Assembly (NCBI GenBank): GCA_965364515.1
Contig: CBDTXZ010000053.1
Span: forward strand, 1-18,030
Direction: 5' to 3'
DNA from: JAHEDH01 sp965364515
Lineage (GTDB): Bacteria > Actinomycetota > Acidimicrobiia > Spongiisociales > ZC4RG35
DNA: 18,030 bases
Position 1 is the stretch's first letter. Each line of letters begins with the position of its first letter. A program made the translations under genes and the position numbers. Under the pieces are notes generated by a model, which saw only the letters and a program-made list of their open reading frames with translations, searched no databases and was not told the DNA's origin. This document shows, piece by piece, positions 14,069 to 18,030 of this stretch.

Positions 14069-15261
14069 CAGTTGCCTCCTTCCATCAGCTCGACGAAGTC
14101 GTCGAACAGGTACTCGGCATCGTTCGGCCCCGGCGCCGCCTCAGGGTGGTATTGGACGCTGAAGGCCGGTACGTCGAGACACTCCATACCCTCCAAGGTC
14201 CCGTCGTTGAGGTTCTGATGGGTCGGTCGGACCGGACCGAAGTCCGAGTCGATCATCGAGGGGAGCAGCTGATCGCTCACGAGACCATCGCGCTCAGGCG
14301 GCGTGCCATCCGCTCGCGACCACGGGTCTACCGCGAACCCGTGGTTCTGGGCGGTGATCTCGATCCTGCCGTCTCGCATGCGCTTGACCGGATGGTTCCC
14401 CCCGTGATGTCCGAACGGGAGCTTGTAGGTGCTCATGCCGAGGGCGAGACCCATCACCTGGTGACCCAGGCAGATACCGAAGACGGGTACCTGCCCGAGC
14501 AGCGAACGCAGGGTGCCCGCCGTGGCCTCGAGCGGTTCGGGGTCTCCGGGGCCGTTGGAGACGAAGACCCCTGAGGGGTTGCGCGCCAGGATGTCGTCGG
14601 CGGTGGTTCGAGCGGGGACCACTTCGACGTCGAAGCCCCGGGATGTGAGGTTGTCGGTGATGTCTCGCTTCATGCCGAGATCGATCGCCACGATGAGACC
14701 CCTCCGCTGGGCCTCGGTGGGACGAAGGTACGGCTCGGGCGTCGACACCCCAGACGCGAGGTCGAGACCTTCCATGGACGGCGCCGACGCTGCGGCATCC
14801 CGAAGCTCTGCTTCCGTCAGGCCGGCACCCATTGCGATCGGCATCGCTCCACGTTCGCGGATGTGTCGGGTGAGGCGCCGGGTGTCGATTTCGCTGAGAG
14901 CCACCACGCCATGCCGGTGGAGATACTCGGCGAGACTGCCCTCGGATCGCCAGTTCGAGTGCCGGCGAGACATCGAACGCATCACGAAGCCTGCGGACAT
15001 CGGCCGGTTCGCCTGTTCGTCGAGTTCCGACACCCCGTAGTTGCCGATGTGCGGGACCGTCATGACAACGACTTGCCCTGCGTAGGACGGGTCGGTGAGG
15101 ATCTCTTGATATCCGGTCATCGACGTGTTGAACACGACCTCGCCGGTGGTCATCCCTTCGGAGCCGACCGATCGGCCCCGAAAGACGGCACCGTCGGCGG
15201 TCACGAGCAGCCCCTCCGGGGCGCGATCGAGTCCGAGCGTCGGTTCGAGCTTGTCGATCAT
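14068..15261 (-). CDS. carA: Carbamoyl-phosphate synthase small subunit
   Basis: CarA is the glutamine amidotransferase that supplies ammonia to CarB. The 397-residue product has the N-terminal CPSase small-chain domain (TTGEVVFNTSMTGYQEILTD, then IGNYG) and a class I glutaminase domain with the triad C264 (FGICLGHQVMG), H372 and E374 (SVQYHPEAAPGP). SNGPGDP at 235-241 forms the oxyanion strand. ATG at 15261 is chosen because GAAGGAG lies 4 nt upstream and the codon overlaps the pyrC stop (ATGA); a longer open frame into pyrC has no similarity. It is translationally linked to carB downstream. Confidence 0.97.
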   Translation of the reverse strand: MIDKLEPTLGLDRAPEGLLVTADGAVFRGRSVGSEGMTTGEVVFNTSMTGYQEILTDPSYAGQVVVMTVPHIGNYGVSELDEQANRPMSAGFVMRSMSRRHSNWRSEGSLAEYLHRHGVVALSEIDTRRLTRHIRERGAMPIAMGAGLTEAELRDAAASAPSMEGLDLASGVSTPEPYLRPTEAQRRGLIVAIDLGMKRDITDNLTSRGFDVEVVPARTTADDILARNPSGVFVSNGPGDPEPLEATAGTLRSLLGQVPVFGICLGHQVMGLALGMSTYKLPFGHHGGNHPVKRMRDGRIEITAQNHGFAVDPWSRADGTPPERDGLVSDQLLPSMIDSDFGPVRPTHQNLNDGTLEGMECLDVPAFSVQYHPEAAPGPNDAEYLFDDFVELMEGGN

Positions 15262-16508
15262 GAGACTCCTTCTTCGAGTACAGACACCATGCCGGCGCTG
15301 GTGAACACCGCTTCGACGCGGCCCTGGATCGTCTGACCGAGCCACGGTGAGTTGGCAGACTTCGATCTGGGGCGTTCGTACACCCATTCGGCCGTCGGAT
15401 CGAAGACGACGACATCGGCCGACCCGACCGCAAGTGGGGCGCCGACCTCGCCGACGACGCCTGCAGGCGCGATCGACATCCGATCGAAGAACGCCGCCTG
15501 GTCGAGTCCTACCGAGGAGTGCACGATCGACGCTGCGGTCTCGAGGCCCACGACCCCACGCGGCGCCTCCTCGAACGTGACGTCCTTCTCGAACGCGGCA
15601 TGCGGAGCGTGGTCGGTGCCGACGGCATCGATCGTGCCGTCACGGAGAGCGTCTTTCAGCGCAGCGACGTCATCGGGCGTCCGAAGCGGTGGATACATCT
15701 TGTAGACCGGATCCATGCTCTCCACCTCGCGATGGTCGAGCATCAGGTGATGGGGCGTGACCTCCGCGGTGACCGGGAGCCCGGCCCGCTTCGCCGAGCG
15801 GATCAGCTCGACCGTGCCTGCGGTGGAAGCATGCTGAATGTGATAGCGACAGCCGGTCAGTTCCACGAGCTTCAGATCACGGGCGACGATCACTTCCTCA
15901 CCCGCCGAAGGCAGTCCGGTGATGCCGAGCCGAGACGAGACGCTGCCTTCGTGCATGTGACCGTCCCGACACAGTCCGGGGTCTTCGGCATGCTGCGCGA
16001 CCAGACCGCCGAGCTGCGCGATGTACTCCATCGCACGACGGAGCAGACCTGCATCGGCGACGGTGTGGCCGTCGTCGGTGAAGAGGCGCACGCCGGCTGC
16101 CCACAGATCGTCGAGATGGGCGAGCTGACGGCCTTGCTGGGCCAAGCTGATCGCTCCGCTCGGGATGACCCGGATGGGCTGGGTTCGTGTGATCTGTCGG
16201 GCGAGGTGACCGGCATCGATCACCGGATCTGTGTTGGGCATCGCGACCACGGAGGTGTATCCGCCGGCGATGGCCGCAGCCATCCCCGAGGCGATGTCCT
16301 CTTTCCATTCCTGGCCCGGCTCCCGCAGATGGGTGTGCAGGTCGAAGAACCCGGGCCCGACCCAGCTCCCGGCGGCGTCGACGACGTGGTGGCCCTCCGG
16401 GTTGAGACCGGCTTCGAGTCGCGTCACGGCGCCATCGACGATCTCCACGTCGACCTGGTCGATTCCGACCCCCGTGAGAACCGATCCACCGACGATGAGG
16501 TATCTCAC
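15258..16508 (-). CDS. pyrC: Dihydroorotase, class I
   Basis: PyrC closes carbamoyl aspartate to dihydroorotate using zinc. The 416-residue amidohydrolase is of the long class I type (Bacillus/Aquifex style). Metal ligands and active-site residues are in place: H58 and H60 (DLHTHLREPG), a candidate bridging Asp in FTDDGHT (145-146), H173 (VAQHAED), H226 (YHIQHAS) and D299 (GTDHAPH). The substrate-binding NTDP segment is at 92-95. The start is GTG at 16508 in a GTGA overlap with the pyrB stop, preceded by GGAGG 7-8 nt upstream. The open frame that continues inside pyrB lacks similarity. The end overlaps carA by ATGA. Confidence 0.96.
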   Translation of the reverse strand: MRYLIVGGSVLTGVGIDQVDVEIVDGAVTRLEAGLNPEGHHVVDAAGSWVGPGFFDLHTHLREPGQEWKEDIASGMAAAIAGGYTSVVAMPNTDPVIDAGHLARQITRTQPIRVIPSGAISLAQQGRQLAHLDDLWAAGVRLFTDDGHTVADAGLLRRAMEYIAQLGGLVAQHAEDPGLCRDGHMHEGSVSSRLGITGLPSAGEEVIVARDLKLVELTGCRYHIQHASTAGTVELIRSAKRAGLPVTAEVTPHHLMLDHREVESMDPVYKMYPPLRTPDDVAALKDALRDGTIDAVGTDHAPHAAFEKDVTFEEAPRGVVGLETAASIVHSSVGLDQAAFFDRMSIAPAGVVGEVGAPLAVGSADVVVFDPTAEWVYERPRSKSANSPWLGQTIQGRVEAVFTSAGMVSVLEEGVS

Positions 16509-17422
16509 TCGGGTACCTCCGATGTGAGGAGCCGGAAGAGCACCGCCATCCTGACGGCGATGCCGTTGCTCACCTGGTCGGTGACGAGTGCCCTCGGACC
16601 GTCGGCGACCTGCGGGTCGATCTCCACGCCGCGGTTCATGGGGCCAGGGTGCATGACCACCGTGTCGTCGGGCAGCTGATCTGCTCGCCGCCGGGTCAGA
16701 CCGAACCTCGAGACGTATTCGGCAACCGAAGGGAACACCTCTCCCCCGCCACGCTCCGTCTGGATGCGAAGGAGATAGACGACGTCGACCTCTGACAGGA
16801 CCTCGTCGATGCCCGAGGCGGATCCGACCTCCCAGCTCCGGACGTCTATCGGCAGCAGGGTCGATGGAGCGACCAAGATCACGGTCGCCCCCATGGTCTG
16901 CAACGACCCTGCGAGCGAGCGGGCCACTCGCGAGTGCCGGATGTCGCCGACGATCGCGACCCTCAGGCCGTCGATCTTGCCGAAGTGGCGCCGGAGTGTG
17001 AGCAGGTCGAGCAGAGCCTGGGTCGGGTGTTGATGAGCACCGTCGCCTGCGTTGACCACCGGCAGCCCGGTCCAGTCCCGCACTCGCCACGGGGCGCCGG
17101 TCGCCTTGTGTCGGACGACCATCAGGTGGGGGCCCATCGCCTTGAGAGTCAGAGCCGTGTCCTTGAGCGACTCGCCCTTGGAGACGGAGGATCCGCCCGG
17201 GGTGAAGGTGAGCACGTCCGCCGACAGCGCCTTGGCGGCGCGGTCGAAGGAGAGTCGGGTTCGGGTCGACGGCTCGTAGAACATCAGGCCGACCGTCTTG
17301 CCGCGCAACGCGGGAACCTTGGGGACGTCTCGGCCGAGGACTTCCACGAAGTCGTCACCGAGGTCGAGCAGATCGTCGATGGCCGCACGGTCGAGATCGT
17401 CGACGGACAGGAGGTCACGCAT
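16505..17422 (-). CDS. pyrB: Aspartate carbamoyltransferase catalytic subunit
   Basis: PyrB joins carbamoyl phosphate and aspartate, the committed pyrimidine step. The 305-residue chain shows the carbamoyl phosphate motif FYEPSTRTRLSFD (48-60, STRTR at 52-56), the 80s loop with K82 and GESLKDT, DGAHQHPTQALLD (127-139) and HPGPMNRGVEI. No pyrI regulatory subunit is seen nearby, as is usual in actinobacteria, so control is expected at the level of pyr expression through PyrR. ATG at 17422 overlaps the last 8 bp of pyrR, with only a weak GGACGG upstream, so its translation probably depends on ribosomes finishing pyrR. Confidence 0.97.
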   Translation of the reverse strand: MRDLLSVDDLDRAAIDDLLDLGDDFVEVLGRDVPKVPALRGKTVGLMFYEPSTRTRLSFDRAAKALSADVLTFTPGGSSVSKGESLKDTALTLKAMGPHLMVVRHKATGAPWRVRDWTGLPVVNAGDGAHQHPTQALLDLLTLRRHFGKIDGLRVAIVGDIRHSRVARSLAGSLQTMGATVILVAPSTLLPIDVRSWEVGSASGIDEVLSEVDVVYLLRIQTERGGGEVFPSVAEYVSRFGLTRRRADQLPDDTVVMHPGPMNRGVEIDPQVADGPRALVTDQVSNGIAVRMAVLFRLLTSEVPE

Positions 17423-17984
17423 CGGCGCCGTCCGAGATCCAGACTCCGGCCTCGTCGTCGATGCCCTTGATTCGCACCTTCACCTTCTGACCCTCGGACG
17501 TCGGCAGGTTCTTGCCGACGTAGTCGGGCCGGATGGGAAGCTCGCGATGGCCGCGATCACAGATGACGGCCAGCTCGATCCGCTTCGGGCGACCCAGGTC
17601 GAGAACGGCGTCGAGCGCTGCGCGGATCGTGCGGCCCGTGTAGAGCACGTCGTCCACGAGAACGACCGTCTCGCCGGAGAGGTCGACGGGGATGAGGGTG
17701 CGGCCCAGGCGGGTGGTCGGCCGGCTCGCTAGGTCGTCGCGGTAGAGGCCGATGTCGAGCTCACCGACAGGGACTTTGACCTTCTCGAACGACTCGATGT
17801 CGGAGGCGATCTGCTCGGCGAGGGGCACTCCGCGGGAGTGGATGCCGACGAGGACGATGCCGTCCGTGCCGTGGTGTCGTTCGACGATCTCGTGGCTGAT
17901 ACGGCGGATCGCCCGGTCGAGGTCGTCGGAGGTCATCACCTGTGGCATGTCGCCGCCCAGGCGTGACCGCGGTCTGCGGCACAC
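17415..17984 (-). CDS. pyrR: Bifunctional pyr operon regulator / uracil phosphoribosyltransferase
   Basis: PyrR binds pyr mRNA when UMP is high and may also make UMP from uracil and PRPP. The PRPP loop VVLVDDVLYTGRT (107-119), GELDIGLYRDDL and DRGHRELPIRPDYVGKNLPTS are all present, as in Bacillus PyrR. The start is uncertain. GTG at 17984 has AAAGGAG 9 nt upstream but adds a basic tail. ATG at 17948 best fits the family N-terminus but has only a weak GGCGG. ATG at 17936 would overlap the stop of a small upstream frame (TGATG). With GTG the length is 189 residues, slightly long for the family. A PyrR-type RNA hairpin lies just upstream, so it probably represses its own translation and that of the coupled pyr genes. 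Confidence 0.95.
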   Translation of the reverse strand: MCRRPRSRLGGDMPQVMTSDDLDRAIRRISHEIVERHHGTDGIVLVGIHSRGVPLAEQIASDIESFEKVKVPVGELDIGLYRDDLASRPTTRLGRTLIPVDLSGETVVLVDDVLYTGRTIRAALDAVLDLGRPKRIELAVICDRGHRELPIRPDYVGKNLPTSEGQKVKVRIKGIDDEAGVWISDGADA

Positions 17985-17986
17985 AT
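17936..17986 (-). CDS. Possible 16-codon leader ORF overlapping pyrR
   Basis: ATG at 17986 is better spaced (7 nt) from AAAGGAG than the pyrR GTG two bases later. In its own frame it encodes only 16 residues, MCAADRGHAWAATCHR, and stops in a TGATG whose ATG (17936) is an in-frame start of pyrR. It could therefore pass ribosomes to pyrR by coupling, or be a by-product of the overlapping starts. The peptide has no pyrimidine-related or repeated codon feature I recognise. Evidence is only from position, so this is tentative. Confidence 0.3.
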   Translation of the reverse strand: MCAADRGHAWAATCHR

Positions 17987-17995
17987 CGTTCTGCT

Positions 17996-18027
17996 CCTTT
18001 CCGGCCTCTCTGGACCGGTCTTAAAGG
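17996..18027 (-). promoter_or_regulatory. PyrR-binding RNA hairpin overlapping the pyr ribosome binding site
   Basis: On the transcript CCGGUC (18018-18013) pairs with GGCCGG (18006-18001) around the hexaloop CAGAGA, which fits the CNGNGA loop of Bacillus PyrR sites; the stretch UCCAGAGAGGC equals the known core. Below it CCUUU (18027-18023) pairs with AAAGG (18000-17996), leaving the purine bulge AAGA on the 5' side, also as in Bacillus. The lower stem captures the Shine-Dalgarno AAAGGAG (18000-17994). PyrR binding should thus block initiation, as described for Mycobacterium smegmatis. The promoter lies beyond the window edge. Confidence 0.9.
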
Positions 18028-18030
18028 CTG

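Noticed and set aside
17936..18030. Transcription attenuator ahead of pyrR
   Set aside because: No terminator hairpin with a U-run lies between the PyrR site and pyrR, so translational control is preferred. Sequence upstream of the window edge cannot be judged.

Overview
The window is a GC-rich stretch of an actinobacterial chromosome. Every gene I can support lies on the minus strand, so the biological reading direction runs from the right edge (about 18030) to the left. The presence of mihF (the actinobacterial integration host factor) and the order pyrR-pyrB-pyrC-carA-carB-...-pyrF-mihF-gmk-...-rpoZ-coaBC-metK-priA match the conserved actinobacterial arrangement known from mycobacteria. 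A class 1B type PyrD, a group I PyrF and a purK-purE insertion argue against a mycobacterium itself. A deeper lineage such as Acidimicrobiia is possible, but that is a guess.

Right part (18030 to 9090): a nearly complete de novo pyrimidine operon, pyrR, pyrB, pyrC, carA, carB, pyrD, pyrF. Most junctions are short overlaps (8 bp, GTGA, ATGA, TGATG, then ATGA for pyrD/pyrF). Its leader holds a PyrR-binding hairpin whose lower stem pairs with the ribosome binding site of pyrR, which suggests translational repression by PyrR when UMP is plentiful. pyrE and the PyrK partner of class 1B PyrD are not in the window. The only loose junction, carB to pyrD (120 bp), carries an array of 7-bp repeats.

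Middle part (9056 to 5583): mihF, then gmk with its start buried 77 bp inside mihF, then purK, purE and a small P-loop kinase of unknown role, all tightly packed. A 111-bp gap with nested inverted repeats precedes rpoZ. The purK-purE-kinase block interrupts the usual gmk-rpoZ neighbourhood, bringing purine, pyrimidine and nucleotide-kinase functions together.

Left part (5804 to 1383): rpoZ, coaBC (coenzyme A), metK (S-adenosylmethionine) and priA. PriA keeps its cysteine-rich zinc-binding segment but has lost the ATPase motifs, as reported for actinobacterial PriA. Downstream of priA, an intact-looking IS3-family insertion sequence (62-1316) sits inside another copy of the 7-bp repeat array.

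The most interesting items are the PyrR RNA site with a possible coupled leader ORF, the recurring heptamer arrays, a class 1B PyrD without an adjacent PyrK and with a changed active-site neighbour residue, and the unrecognised kinase in the purine block.
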